Positions 27,208-36,659 of a stretch of DNA of 64,000 bases are shown in pieces. The stretch spans positions 1 to 64,000 of the forward strand of contig JAHHHR010000003.1 of NCBI GenBank assembly GCA_019359245.1. The letters run 5' to 3'. The translations under genes and the position numbers were made by a program. Positions within the stretch are counted from its first letter, which is position 1. The number at the start of each line of letters is the position of its first letter. The notes below the pieces were generated by a model. That model saw only the letters and a list, made by a program, of their open reading frames with translations, was not told where the DNA came from and did not search any database. This DNA is from Nostoc desertorum CM1-VF14 (GTDB taxonomy: Bacteria > Cyanobacteriota > Cyanobacteriia > Cyanobacteriales > Nostocaceae).

Positions 27208-27311
27208 CTAGTACCGCACGGCGGAAGTCAAAAGTCAAATGTCAAAAATATTATAGAATAAGCCCTAAAGAGCTTTTCAATGGTCTGCTTATTTCCGCCG
27301 TGCTGTACTAG
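27208..27311. mobile_element. MITE, 104 bp, abutting the ftsQ stop
   Basis: The ends CTAGTACCGCACGGCGGAAG (27208) and the complement of 27291-27311, beginning CTAGTACAGCACGGCGGAA, match at 19 of 21 positions, and both are bounded by CTAG. The interior has no frame. A diverged copy lies at 62156-62300. The right-hand CTA supplies the ftsQ stop codon (TAG at 27308-27310). Confidence 0.72.
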
Positions 27312-28162
27312 ATATTTTTAGGAATTTTGGGAGTTAACTTTTGATCTTTTTGGTTCATTTGTACTAAGGGAAAATCAGGATTTTTCAGATCAATATATTT
27401 TATTTGATCGGAATTGAGTTTTGCTGTTAAATGGCGCATTTGGGCAAGTACCTTTATTTGTTCAGGCAACTGGGGGCCTGGAACACCGAGATGCACATTT
27501 CCTAATTCTGTTTTCAAAATTAAATTTGCTGGATTTTGGCAATCAATTTCTATAACTTTTACGGGACTTTGGCTGAGGGCTTGATGAAGTTGAGTCCAGT
27601 AGAGACAGTATTGTTTGGGTAATCCAATTACTCTGAGATTAGGTAATTTCTTAGTAGGATTCAGTGATGTGTATTTTTCTAAAGGCATCCAGGCCCCGCT
27701 TGCATCTAGTAAGCCAATTGTGACTTTTTTGTTACCAGTGCCCTGATCTTGACCACTTGCTGTTTGAGTCACTGCGACAGGGACTCGTTCTTGGATTTCA
27801 ATGTTTAATCCAGGAGGAAAAAGGCGGCGTCTCACGATCGCTTGGGCAATAGTTGGCTGCTTCTTCAGAGAGTTAGCGATCGCTGTTGGTTCAATCCGCC
27901 ATAAAGATTGCGGGTAAGATAGCACCAACAGTGATTGAGTTGTTTTATCCGACAGTAATTGATTGCCTGATTTCATCACTACTTGTTTGGAATTTTTTAA
28001 CATCCACATTGGTTGGACTGTGACCCACAGCAATCCACTCGCCAAACCGATAATGGCAAAGGTTCGCCAAATAGCCTGAATAATTCTCATCTGCCGTTGC
28101 CGACGTAATTTCTTACGACGTTGGGCTAGAAGCGTGCGGGAAACTGATATGATGCCAGCCAT
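27308..28162 (-). CDS. ftsQ: Cell division protein FtsQ/DivIB
   Basis: This 284-aa bitopic membrane protein of the divisome has a basic cytoplasmic N-terminus (RRKKLRRQRQMR) and one membrane helix at about 32-52. A POTRA domain follows (GNQLLSDKTTQSLLVLSYPQ...), and the beta domain ends near VIEIDCQNPANLILKTELGNV. FtsQ links FtsZ-ring proteins to septal wall synthesis. It lies upstream of ftsZ on the same strand, as in other cyanobacteria. The stop codon lies within the terminal repeat of a MITE, so the last residues may differ from relatives. Confidence 0.92.
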   Translation of the reverse strand: MAGIISVSRTLLAQRRKKLRRQRQMRIIQAIWRTFAIIGLASGLLWVTVQPMWMLKNSKQVVMKSGNQLLSDKTTQSLLVLSYPQSLWRIEPTAIANSLKKQPTIAQAIVRRRLFPPGLNIEIQERVPVAVTQTASGQDQGTGNKKVTIGLLDASGAWMPLEKYTSLNPTKKLPNLRVIGLPKQYCLYWTQLHQALSQSPVKVIEIDCQNPANLILKTELGNVHLGVPGPQLPEQIKVLAQMRHLTAKLNSDQIKYIDLKNPDFPLVQMNQKDQKLTPKIPKNI

Positions 28163-28857
28163 TTAAACCCCTTTCTGATTGCAGTCCAAATTCCTTGATG
28201 CCCTCATATCATTATTAATTTCGGTAAACACTGTTGGCATCTGTTAGCCTCTCTCCTCAAGAGTTTTTTTATTTTTAGTAACACTTTACAGTAACTACAC
28301 AAAAATCGTGGCGCTAGCCGTTATTTCAATTAAAGTTTCCGGTGTCCATTTTGAACTGAGTGTAGTCTTTTCGACAAGCGATCATCAAAGATTTCTTGCC
28401 TAAAGGTTACAAAGTCTTAATTTTAGATATTTATAATTTTGTTCTCTTGACAAATAGAATATGAAGTGATAAACGAATATTCCTGAATCTCTGTATACAT
28501 TGCTATAATTCATACCAGTCCTGTCTCATCAGCTATACAAACTGGGAACTATACAATGTAGTAGCTTTTTCTTACTGGTTAACCCAGCCATAAAGGTTTG
28601 TGCCAAGTCAAACAAAAGTTAGAAATTGTCAAAACCTCAATAGTAGGTGTAAAAAGGACAGATATGCTTAAGGTTATTAGGGTCAATTAAATCTCTACCA
28701 TACTACTGTCAGTACTCCTATAACAAGTGCTGTTTTTTGCAAGATACTACCAACTTGCGAATAAGTCGTGTGCCTACATCCAGGCTAGAGATTTTTGTAT
28801 AAAAAATACGAATTAAACTGCATCTACACATACATCTACATACACCCCTACATAAAC
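28163..28857. promoter_or_regulatory. Divergent region between ftsQ and AAA gene
   Basis: About 700 bases lie between divergent starts and must hold both promoters. The sequence is AT-rich. I see no gene, no array and no clear operator. No Shine-Dalgarno sequence is evident before the AAA gene. Confidence 0.35.
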
Positions 28858-30189
28858 ATGAGAACGACATTAAATTTGTCACGTTTTTATAAAGCGTGTA
28901 ACCCAAGTTACACGCTTAATATAAGTAATGTGCTAGATCGTCAGTACTATATAGATTTTGCTGATGTCCGTGGTTGCAAGATTGTGGAAGAATTGCAACG
29001 GACTATCATTCGGATTTCTCCTGATGAGCCAACCTGCCAGTTATTTACGGGCCACATTGGCTGCGGTAAGTCAACAGAATTGCAGCGCCTGAAGACAGAA
29101 CTAGAATTGGCGGGATTTCATGTAGTTTACTTTGAGTCCAGTCAAGACTTAGATATGGCAGATATTGATGTCAGCGATATTTTGCTGAGTGTAGCCCGTC
29201 AAGTCAGTGCTAGTTTAGAAGCGATTAGCATCAAACTTAAACCTGGTTATTTTACCAATTTGTTTAAAGAAGTAGGCGATTTTTTGCAAAGCCCCATAGA
29301 GCTTTCTGGACAAGCAGAGTTGTCCTTAGGTATTGCCAAAATTACCGCCAAAACTAAAGATAGTACCCAGATGCGGAATCAACTAAGGCAATATTTAGAG
29401 CCACGTACCAATAGTATTTTGCAAGCGATTAACGAAGAAATTTTAGAAAAAGCTGTTGAACAGCTAAAGCTGCGGGGTCAAAAAGGGCTGGTAGTAATTG
29501 TAGATAATTTGGATCGAGTCGATATGCGTCCCCTAGCATCGGGGCGATCGCAACCGGAATATCTGTTCATCGACCGAGGCGAACAGTTACGCCGACTCAA
29601 ATGCCACCTAGTTTACACCATTCCCCTAACGTTAATTTTCTCCAATGAGTACGAGACACTGAAAAATCGCCTGGGCGGAGGAATTGCGCCAAAAGTACTA
29701 CCGATGGTGTTAGTGCGCCAAAGAGATGGCAGTGACTACGAACCAGGTATGTCACTAGTCCGCCAGTTAGTCTTAGCAAGAGCTTTTCCAGAAGTTCCTT
29801 TGAATGGAAGGCTTTCATTCATTACAGAATTATTCGATCACTCCCAAACCTTGGATCGTCTATGTCGCGTTAGCGGTGGCCACATTCGTAATTTATTGGG
29901 TTTACTTTATAGTTGCCTGCAACGACAAGATCCACCTTTTTCTAGGGACTGCTTAGAAGCCGTAATTAAGGACTACCGCGACGATCTGCTATTAGCTATT
30001 GATGAATCCCAGTGGGAATTATTGTTTGAAGTAGTGCAGCAGCAGAGAGTTAAAGGTGAGTCTGACTACCAGAGTTTACTGCGAAGTATGTATCTGTTTG
30101 AATATCGTGATCCTCTAGGGCGATGGTTCGGCATCAGTCCAGCCTTAGCAGAAACAGAAAAAGTCTTTGCTTGGCAACAAAACAAGTAA
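28858..30189 (+). CDS. P-loop ATPase (KAP/AAA-like), STAND partner
   Basis: This protein of about 443 aa has a Walker A motif GHIGCGKST near residue 64 and a Walker B VVIVDNLDRVD near 211. A downstream Arg/His-rich region (GRSQPEYLFIDRGEQLRR, VHRVSGGHIRNL-like VSGGHIRNLLGL) resembles KAP- or Cdc6-type ATPases. No membrane helix is present. The ATG at 28858 is preferred over a TTG 63 bases upstream. A giant STAND NTPase follows 162 bases downstream on the same strand, and the pair looks like a functional unit. Its activity is unknown; signalling or immune roles are inferences. Confidence 0.85.
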   Translation: MRTTLNLSRFYKACNPSYTLNISNVLDRQYYIDFADVRGCKIVEELQRTIIRISPDEPTCQLFTGHIGCGKSTELQRLKTELELAGFHVVYFESSQDLDMADIDVSDILLSVARQVSASLEAISIKLKPGYFTNLFKEVGDFLQSPIELSGQAELSLGIAKITAKTKDSTQMRNQLRQYLEPRTNSILQAINEEILEKAVEQLKLRGQKGLVVIVDNLDRVDMRPLASGRSQPEYLFIDRGEQLRRLKCHLVYTIPLTLIFSNEYETLKNRLGGGIAPKVLPMVLVRQRDGSDYEPGMSLVRQLVLARAFPEVPLNGRLSFITELFDHSQTLDRLCRVSGGHIRNLLGLLYSCLQRQDPPFSRDCLEAVIKDYRDDLLLAIDESQWELLFEVVQQQRVKGESDYQSLLRSMYLFEYRDPLGRWFGISPALAETEKVFAWQQNK

Positions 30190-30351
30190 CAGTGTTGGGT
30201 AAGTCATTAGTCATTAGTCCTGTGTCCTCTGCCATTGGATTAATGACCAATGCCCCATCCCCCATGTCCAATACTTCTCTACAAGACGCTACGCGTAGCT
30301 TGCTTCGACCTAGGAGTACGCCCAGTACAAGTGCCCAATGCCCTATAAACA
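30190..30351. repeat. Spacer with dispersed hairpin repeat
   Basis: The 162 bases between the AAA and STAND genes contain AGTCATTAGTCATTAGTC, CCAATGCCCCATCC-type low complexity and the palindromic GACGCTACGCGTAGCTTGC motif near 30284-30302. These are typical Nostocales interspersed repeats, inserted inside the probable operon. Confidence 0.55.
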
Positions 30352-33300
30352 ATGAATAATCATAAGCAACTACACTTCTACACCAAAGAAAATCAGCATA
30401 CTTTGCAAAGACTGATTAGAGCAATCACACTCTCCGAAGGTCAATTTGCCCTAATTTTAGTTCGGTGTAACTATAGGCAATTACGTGAGCAAACTTTAGA
30501 AAATATTCGCTCCATCAGCAAAGACATCAATATCAGAGAAATTGTTCTCAATCCATTAACTACTTCTTTACACAGCACAATAGTCTCAGAACTATCTCTC
30601 GATAATCCTGCCGTCCTTACAGATACCTTGCCATCTGCTGCTATGGTTTTTGGTATCGAGTCAATTATCGACCTTGAGAACTTACTTACAGGCATCAACC
30701 AAGCGCGAGATATCTATGCCGCGACTTTTCCATTTCCAGTGGTGTTGTGGCTACAAGATGAAGTCGCATCATTGCTTTCAAGATTAGCGCCTGATTTCAA
30801 AAGCTGGGCTGCAACCACTATTAAATTTGAAATGGCAAAATCAGATTTAATTGCTTTGATCCACCAAGAAACAGAATCTCTATTTGCTAAAGTTTTAGAA
30901 GCAGGTGCTGAAACATTTTTATCTAATGCTTCCTTAGATTTAGATCCTAAGTCACAACATCGCCACGAAATAGAATCAGCCCGTAATGATTTGCTGCGCC
31001 TGCATGGCGTTCAATTAACACCGGGATTAGAAGCTAGTTTAGAATTTGTGTTGGGGCGAGATAAATATGCCAACGATCAAATTAATGGTGCTTTAGTTAA
31101 TTATCAAAGAAGCCTAGCGTTGTGGCAGCAAGAAACAAACAGAGTAGCAGGGTGGGAGAGTCCTCACCCTAGCCTTCCCTCATCTTTACTCAAGCAAGCA
31201 ATAGTACTATTCCATCTGGGGCTGTGCTATCACCGCATGGCAGATTTATACCACAATACTAATAGTAGCTATTGCCAACATGCTCTGTTGTGGTTTAAAC
31301 AATGCCTAGAAATATTGGAAGATGTACAAAGAGAAGACTTAGTTGCTAAATTTATTTTGCCTGCTTGTGAAATGCTGCAACGTTTACAAGCCTGGGATGA
31401 ATTAAAAGAATTAGCTCAAAAGTCATTAAATCTACATAAAAATTATGGAACTCCCGCACAAGTTGCTCAAAATTATGGCTTTTTAGCAAATGTGGCAGCT
31501 TCTGAGTCGAATTGGGTACTAGCTCATGAATTAGCCAATACAGCACTTTCTATTTCCGAAGAAGTAATACAAATTTCTCTGCGAGATGCTTTCCAAAGAC
31601 GACGACAAGAAAGTTGGTATCTCCTCTTGCTAGCACGTACACAGACGCATCTGGGAGAATGGGAGGAGGCTATCAATAACTTAGAATGGGCGAGGGTAGT
31701 TTGTGAGCCACAACATCAACCATCACTTTACTTAGAGATTTTAGAGGAACTGCGATCGCTTTACTTTTTTGAACGCCATGATTATACAGAAGCCTTTAAG
31801 CTGAAGCAAGAAAAAATTAAAATAGAACATCAGTATGGCTTTCGTGCTTTCATCGGTGCAGGCCAATTGCAGCCGCAACGCTCTAGAATTAACCCAGCAT
31901 TGGAACCTCAAAAAATACCATTTATTCCTGAGGGAGTTGCCCAAGAAATATCTGCTTCTGGACGGCAGCAAGATGTTAATCGCTTAATTGAAAGAATTAC
32001 TCGTGCTGACTACAAACTTACAGTAATTTATGGGCCATCAGGTGTGGGCAAAAGTTCAATTCTCAAAGCTGGTTTAGTCCCAGCACTTATGGGAAAAGCT
32101 ATCGGTGAACGCATTCCTATACCTGTTGTTTTGTCTGTTTACACTGATTGGATTACAGTCTTAAGCAGTATTGTAAACCAAGCGCTGGCACACACAGGAA
32201 TATCGGTTAATTTAAATTCTACGCTTACGATGCTACTTGAAAAAATTCGATTAGCGGCTGAGTCTAATTATACAATAATTATTATTTTAGATCAGTTTGA
32301 GGAATTTTTCTTTGTTAGTAATGCTCCTGCACAAAGAATAGAATTCTATAAGTTTTTCAGTGAATGTTTAAATATTTCCTTTGTCAAAATTATTCTTTCC
32401 TTAAGGGAAGATTATTTACATTACTTGTTAGAATTTGAACGTTTAAGCCAAAAAAATAGTACAGGAGCATATGATTTAGGAATAATTAATAAAAATATTC
32501 TTGATAAAGACATTCGCTACTATTTAGGAAAATTCTCTAGCCAGGATGCTAAAGCCATAATTCACAGTTTAACTCAACGTTCACATTATGAACTAAGTGA
32601 TGAATTAATTAACCGATTAGTCCAGGATTTAACAGGAGAACTAGACGAAGTACATCCAATTGAATTACAAATAGTCGGCGCTCAATTACAAATAGAAAAT
32701 ATTACTACACTTGCACAATATAAGCTTTGCGGCGGCTCGGCAAAATTGGTAGAACGCTGGCTTGAAGAAGTTATCAAAGACTGCGGTCAGGAAAACGAAG
32801 AGTTAAGTTGGAAATTATTATTTGAGTTAACTGATGAAAAGGGGACGCGACCGTTAAAAACTAAAGCTGATTTAGCGGCTGCATTAGTTAATAATCATGA
32901 GCTAGATAAAATATCAGGCTTTGACATAGTTGAAGAACTGATTTTAGAAATATTGGTGGGTTCGGGGTTGGTGTTGCGAGTCAGAGAAGAGTTAGGCGAT
33001 CGCTACCAACTAGTTCATGATTATTTAGTTGAACCAGTTCGGCAAAAGAATAATTATGGTATGCTCGCCAAATTAGAAAAAATCAAACTTGAAAAAACTA
33101 AAGCTGAAGTCGCCCAACAACTTAGCCAAAAGCAACTCAATTTGGTATTGCAAAGGCGGCTGCGGGAAGCACGGGTAGCAGGCGCAGTGCTGGCAATCAT
33201 GGGAGGAACAATAGGAGCATTATGGTGGCAAGCCGACTTGCAAAAAAGAGCAGCAGTCCGCCAAACTCTACGAGCTGAACGCAGCGAAACCAACTTAAAA

Positions 33301-35379
33301 ATTAGTGCGATTACTGCTGCTAGCGAAGCTTTATTTGCCTCTAATAAAGAGTTTGATGCATTATTAGAAGGTTTGCGGGCTTGGAGAGGGCTTAAACAGG
33401 CAGAGATTGTGCAACCAGATACCCGAATGCGGGTAGTAACAGCCTTGGAACAGGCAGTTTATGGGGTAACAGAGGTTAACCGCCTGGAAGGGCACACTGA
33501 TATTGCCTGGGGAGTTACTTTCAGCCCGGATGGTCAAACCCTAGCCTCCGCCAGCCTTGATCGGACAGTGAAAATTTGGCGTCCTGACGGTACCTTACTC
33601 CAAACCCTCAAAGGTCACACTGATGCTATCACTTGTTTAAGTTTTAGCCCGGATGGTCAAACCCTAGCTTCCGCCAGCCTCGACAAAACAATTCAAATCT
33701 GGCACAAAAACTCGGTTACAGGTGAATTTGACCTCAAGCCGTATAAAACCCTTAAAGGGAATGAAGATTGGGTTTATAGCGTTAATTTCAGCCCTGATGG
33801 CGAGTTGTTAGCTACTGGCAATAAGGATAAAACCGTAAAAATCTGGCGCAAAGACGGTAGCTTAGTCAAAATACTGAGGGGACATCAAGGGTGGGTTAAC
33901 TGGGTAAACTTCAGCCCCGATGGTCAATTCATTGCTTCGGCCAGCGACGACAAGACAGTGAAAATCTGGCGACGAGACGGTAGCTTCGTTACAACTTTGC
34001 AGGGGCATCAACAGGGTGTGATTGTAGCTATTTTCAGCCCGGACGGTAAATTTTTGGCGTCAACAGGTCGAGACAAGACAGTAAAACTTTGGCGGCGAGA
34101 GAGTAACAGTACTACAGACGGTTTTGACTTTCGTCCTTACAAAACTTTACGGCAGCATAACGGTACAGTCTGGAGTTTGAGCTTTAGTTCCGATAGTAAA
34201 AAGTTGGCTTCCGCAGGTGAAGACAATACCATAAACCTCTGGAGTATCAGTGGTACTTTACTCAAAACCTTCAAAGGACACAGCGATGATGTTCTTAGCA
34301 TCGCTTTTAGTCCAAATAACAAATTGCTGGCCTCAGCAAGTTCCGACAAAAGCGTGAAACTATGGAGTTTAGATGCGCCAACATCCTCTATTCTTCAAGG
34401 GCATCATAAGCGAGTTTTGAGCGTTGCTTGGAGTTCGGACGGTCAAATGCTAGCTTCTGGTAGCCGCGATCGCACTGTCAAACTCTGGCAAAGATACACC
34501 AACAATGGCGAAGTCAAAACCCGACTTTACAAAACTTTAGCAGGGCACACAAGCCAAGTTCCTAGTGTCAGTTTTGACCCCAAAGGTGAAATGCTAGCCT
34601 CAGGAAGTTATGACAAAACTGTAAAACTTTGGCGGCTTGACGGTACTTTAATCATGACTCTCTACGGACATACTGATAGTGTAATGAGCGTGAGTTTCAG
34701 CCCTGATGGTCAGTTTTTGGCATCAGCTAGCAAAGATAAAACAGTGAAACTCTGGAACCGTGAAGGGAAGTTGCTCAAAACCTTAGTGGGGCATCAGGGT
34801 TGGGTAAATAGCGTCAATTTCAGCCCTGATAACCAGGTTCTAGCCTCTGCCAGTGATGACCAAACTGTAAAACTATGGAGTCGAGATGGTACTTTGCTCA
34901 AGACCTTTTCACCCCACGATAGTTGGGTGTTAGGTGTCAGCTTTAGCCCCACTGACGAGTTACTGGCTTCTGCTAGCTGGGATAACACCGTAAAACTGTG
35001 GCGACGGGATGGTACCTTATTAAAAACCTTATTAAAGGGGTATAGCGATAGCGTTAATGCCGTGACTTTCAGTCCCAATGGTGAATTGCTCGCCGCCGCC
35101 AGTTGGGATAGTACAGTGAAACTCTGGAGCCGTGAAGGCAAATTAATTAAAAGTCTCAGTGGGCATAGCAGTGCAGTATTAAGTGTCAGTTTTAGCCCAG
35201 ATGGTCAAACATTAGCATCAGCTAGTGATGACAACACAATAATTCTGTGGAATTTAAATCTTGATGATCTGCTTGTTCGTGGTTGCAACTGGGTAGGCGA
35301 TTACCTTAAGCACAACCGCAATCTTGAAAAGCGCGATCGCCTTCTTTGTGATAGCATAACCAGTAAAAGCACTTTTTAA
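30352..35379 (+). CDS. STAND NTPase with TPR and 14 WD40 repeats
   Basis: This 1675-aa protein begins with about 190 residues resembling a degenerate P-loop domain without Walker A (FPVVLWLQDEVASLLSRLAPD). Helical TPR-like repeats follow at about 240-500. The STAND NTPase has Walker A YGPSGVGKSS near 560 and Walker B IIIILDQFEEFF near 640, with a winged-helix region to about 890. One membrane helix lies near 940-960. Fourteen WD40 repeats (about 1043-1640) form two seven-bladed propellers. STAND proteins switch from resting to oligomeric active states when repeats sense a ligand. No separate effector such as TIR, caspase or nuclease is visible, so output is unknown. Confidence 0.93.
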   Translation: MNNHKQLHFYTKENQHTLQRLIRAITLSEGQFALILVRCNYRQLREQTLENIRSISKDINIREIVLNPLTTSLHSTIVSELSLDNPAVLTDTLPSAAMVFGIESIIDLENLLTGINQARDIYAATFPFPVVLWLQDEVASLLSRLAPDFKSWAATTIKFEMAKSDLIALIHQETESLFAKVLEAGAETFLSNASLDLDPKSQHRHEIESARNDLLRLHGVQLTPGLEASLEFVLGRDKYANDQINGALVNYQRSLALWQQETNRVAGWESPHPSLPSSLLKQAIVLFHLGLCYHRMADLYHNTNSSYCQHALLWFKQCLEILEDVQREDLVAKFILPACEMLQRLQAWDELKELAQKSLNLHKNYGTPAQVAQNYGFLANVAASESNWVLAHELANTALSISEEVIQISLRDAFQRRRQESWYLLLLARTQTHLGEWEEAINNLEWARVVCEPQHQPSLYLEILEELRSLYFFERHDYTEAFKLKQEKIKIEHQYGFRAFIGAGQLQPQRSRINPALEPQKIPFIPEGVAQEISASGRQQDVNRLIERITRADYKLTVIYGPSGVGKSSILKAGLVPALMGKAIGERIPIPVVLSVYTDWITVLSSIVNQALAHTGISVNLNSTLTMLLEKIRLAAESNYTIIIILDQFEEFFFVSNAPAQRIEFYKFFSECLNISFVKIILSLREDYLHYLLEFERLSQKNSTGAYDLGIINKNILDKDIRYYLGKFSSQDAKAIIHSLTQRSHYELSDELINRLVQDLTGELDEVHPIELQIVGAQLQIENITTLAQYKLCGGSAKLVERWLEEVIKDCGQENEELSWKLLFELTDEKGTRPLKTKADLAAALVNNHELDKISGFDIVEELILEILVGSGLVLRVREELGDRYQLVHDYLVEPVRQKNNYGMLAKLEKIKLEKTKAEVAQQLSQKQLNLVLQRRLREARVAGAVLAIMGGTIGALWWQADLQKRAAVRQTLRAERSETNLKISAITAASEALFASNKEFDALLEGLRAWRGLKQAEIVQPDTRMRVVTALEQAVYGVTEVNRLEGHTDIAWGVTFSPDGQTLASASLDRTVKIWRPDGTLLQTLKGHTDAITCLSFSPDGQTLASASLDKTIQIWHKNSVTGEFDLKPYKTLKGNEDWVYSVNFSPDGELLATGNKDKTVKIWRKDGSLVKILRGHQGWVNWVNFSPDGQFIASASDDKTVKIWRRDGSFVTTLQGHQQGVIVAIFSPDGKFLASTGRDKTVKLWRRESNSTTDGFDFRPYKTLRQHNGTVWSLSFSSDSKKLASAGEDNTINLWSISGTLLKTFKGHSDDVLSIAFSPNNKLLASASSDKSVKLWSLDAPTSSILQGHHKRVLSVAWSSDGQMLASGSRDRTVKLWQRYTNNGEVKTRLYKTLAGHTSQVPSVSFDPKGEMLASGSYDKTVKLWRLDGTLIMTLYGHTDSVMSVSFSPDGQFLASASKDKTVKLWNREGKLLKTLVGHQGWVNSVNFSPDNQVLASASDDQTVKLWSRDGTLLKTFSPHDSWVLGVSFSPTDELLASASWDNTVKLWRRDGTLLKTLLKGYSDSVNAVTFSPNGELLAAASWDSTVKLWSREGKLIKSLSGHSSAVLSVSFSPDGQTLASASDDNTIILWNLNLDDLLVRGCNWVGDYLKHNRNLEKRDRLLCDSITSKSTF

Positions 35380-35397
35380 TTACGAATTAGCTTGAAG

Positions 35398-35437
35398 CCT
35401 CAATAGGCAACCGCTCTTGGTTTAGCGGTTGATGAGG
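35398..35437 (+). terminator. Hairpin after the STAND gene
   Basis: An inner stem AACCGCT/AGCGGTT with an outer CCTCA/TGAGG stem starts about 20 bases after the stop. There is no T-run, so termination is likely but not certain. Confidence 0.4.
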
Positions 35438-35482
35438 CGATCAGAGTTGTTAATTCAAAGCTAGAAAATTATTTTGAGTTGA

Positions 35483-35830
35483 TCAGCCGCATGAGCGATC
35501 GCTCTCCAAAACTTCATAATTATTTTCTGCGGGAGCCTCTTGTGGCAAATTCGCTAAAAAGGCTTGTAGTCTCATGCGCTCAATATAAGGCCAGCCTCCC
35601 TCAGACTCAATATCTTTCAGTAGTGAGTAGAGTTGCCGGCGGTTGACAGGCAAACTCTCTTGAAAAACGCCATCCCGGATCTCTCGGTGTAAATGCTCCA
35701 ACTGCCTAAGCATTGCCAAAAGAGCCACACTATCGCCTTGACAACCTTGAACTGCATCATACACCACAGTTGCGATCGCTTGCAGTTTACAGGGCAACTC
35801 CCCTGATTCAAGATTTTTATTATCGTTCAT
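35483..35830 (-). CDS. Conserved hypothetical protein, 115 aa
   Basis: This all-helical, mildly acidic protein begins MNDNKNLESGELPCKLQAIA and ends AENNYEVLESDRSCG. There is no signal peptide, membrane helix or catalytic motif. I chose the ATG at 35830 because GGAAAGGA lies upstream; a TTG at 35863 would lengthen it. The composition and the LYSLLKDIESEGGWPYIERM segment look like a genuine cyanobacterial protein, but I do not recognise a named family. It is convergent with the STAND gene. Confidence 0.7.
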   Translation of the reverse strand: MNDNKNLESGELPCKLQAIATVVYDAVQGCQGDSVALLAMLRQLEHLHREIRDGVFQESLPVNRRQLYSLLKDIESEGGWPYIERMRLQAFLANLPQEAPAENNYEVLESDRSCG

Positions 35831-36659
35831 GCCATCCTTTCCGTATAAATGAGGCCAACTCAAATTTACCGGAGATTTTTAATTTTCCCTAGTTTGTCAG
35901 TAGTTACTCTAAACAAAGAGTAAAGGAAATGAAGCTTCTGTAGGCTTCTAGATAGGTTTTTTCTGGAATTCCCATGTCCCCTATCCCCTCACTCACGTAA
36001 GTAAGGGATGAATATAACTAGATTTGTATCTTTATCAAACGCAATTGCGATCGCTCGTAAAAGAGCGTAGTAACCTTTACCATAGCCTCCACAACAGCTA
36101 GATGTGATCAGGAGGAGACTTTTTTGATTAAGAGTACTTTGATTTTGAGTTAAAAAAAATCGTATGATCTGGCTGATTTCCCTATCAAACAATGGGTTGT
36201 ATGTAGTAGCGTCACATACATGATACAAAAAGACTTGGGCGACGCTGCTTTTGTCTATGGCAAAAGCAAAGTGCGAAGCAGACACCCCTCTTCGCACTCT
36301 TTGAGACAAGTACTTATGCCGCTCTGTGTGGGGCTTACTCATCCACCCGCCCAACTCTAACAAATGCCACCAACAGTAAAACTGCTGGTTTTTGCTCCCC
36401 TAATAACACACATCCAAAATGGATGCAGTGTGCTTAGTCTGGGGCTTCTTACACCCCAAGCTCAAGAGAGCGACACGTTTAACTACGTTTAGCAGAGAAA
36501 ATTTTGAGTGGCGACTTCCAACCTATACGCTTGGACACTTGTTTCAACTCCTGCAATCAGAGCAACGCAGTGTTCGATAAAGGATGGCTTCTCGTCAGAG
36601 ATCAAAGCTTCGATGCAGTTTTACAACTTAGATATTAATTTTTGAGATTGAGGTTGACC
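35831..36659. promoter_or_regulatory. psbO upstream region, largely non-coding
   Basis: More than 800 bases precede psbO. A minus-strand frame at 35989-36363 (124 codons) lacks family similarity and contains repeat-like sequence. A hairpin CCAACAG..CTGCTGG followed by TTTTT lies at 36369-36393. The psbO promoter is expected within the last 200 bases, but no box is clear. Confidence 0.4.

Noticed and set aside
35989..36363. 124-codon minus-strand frame upstream of psbO
   Set aside because: It has no recognised domain, no ribosome site and contains repeat-like sequence around 36250-36310; composition is unlike neighbouring proteins.
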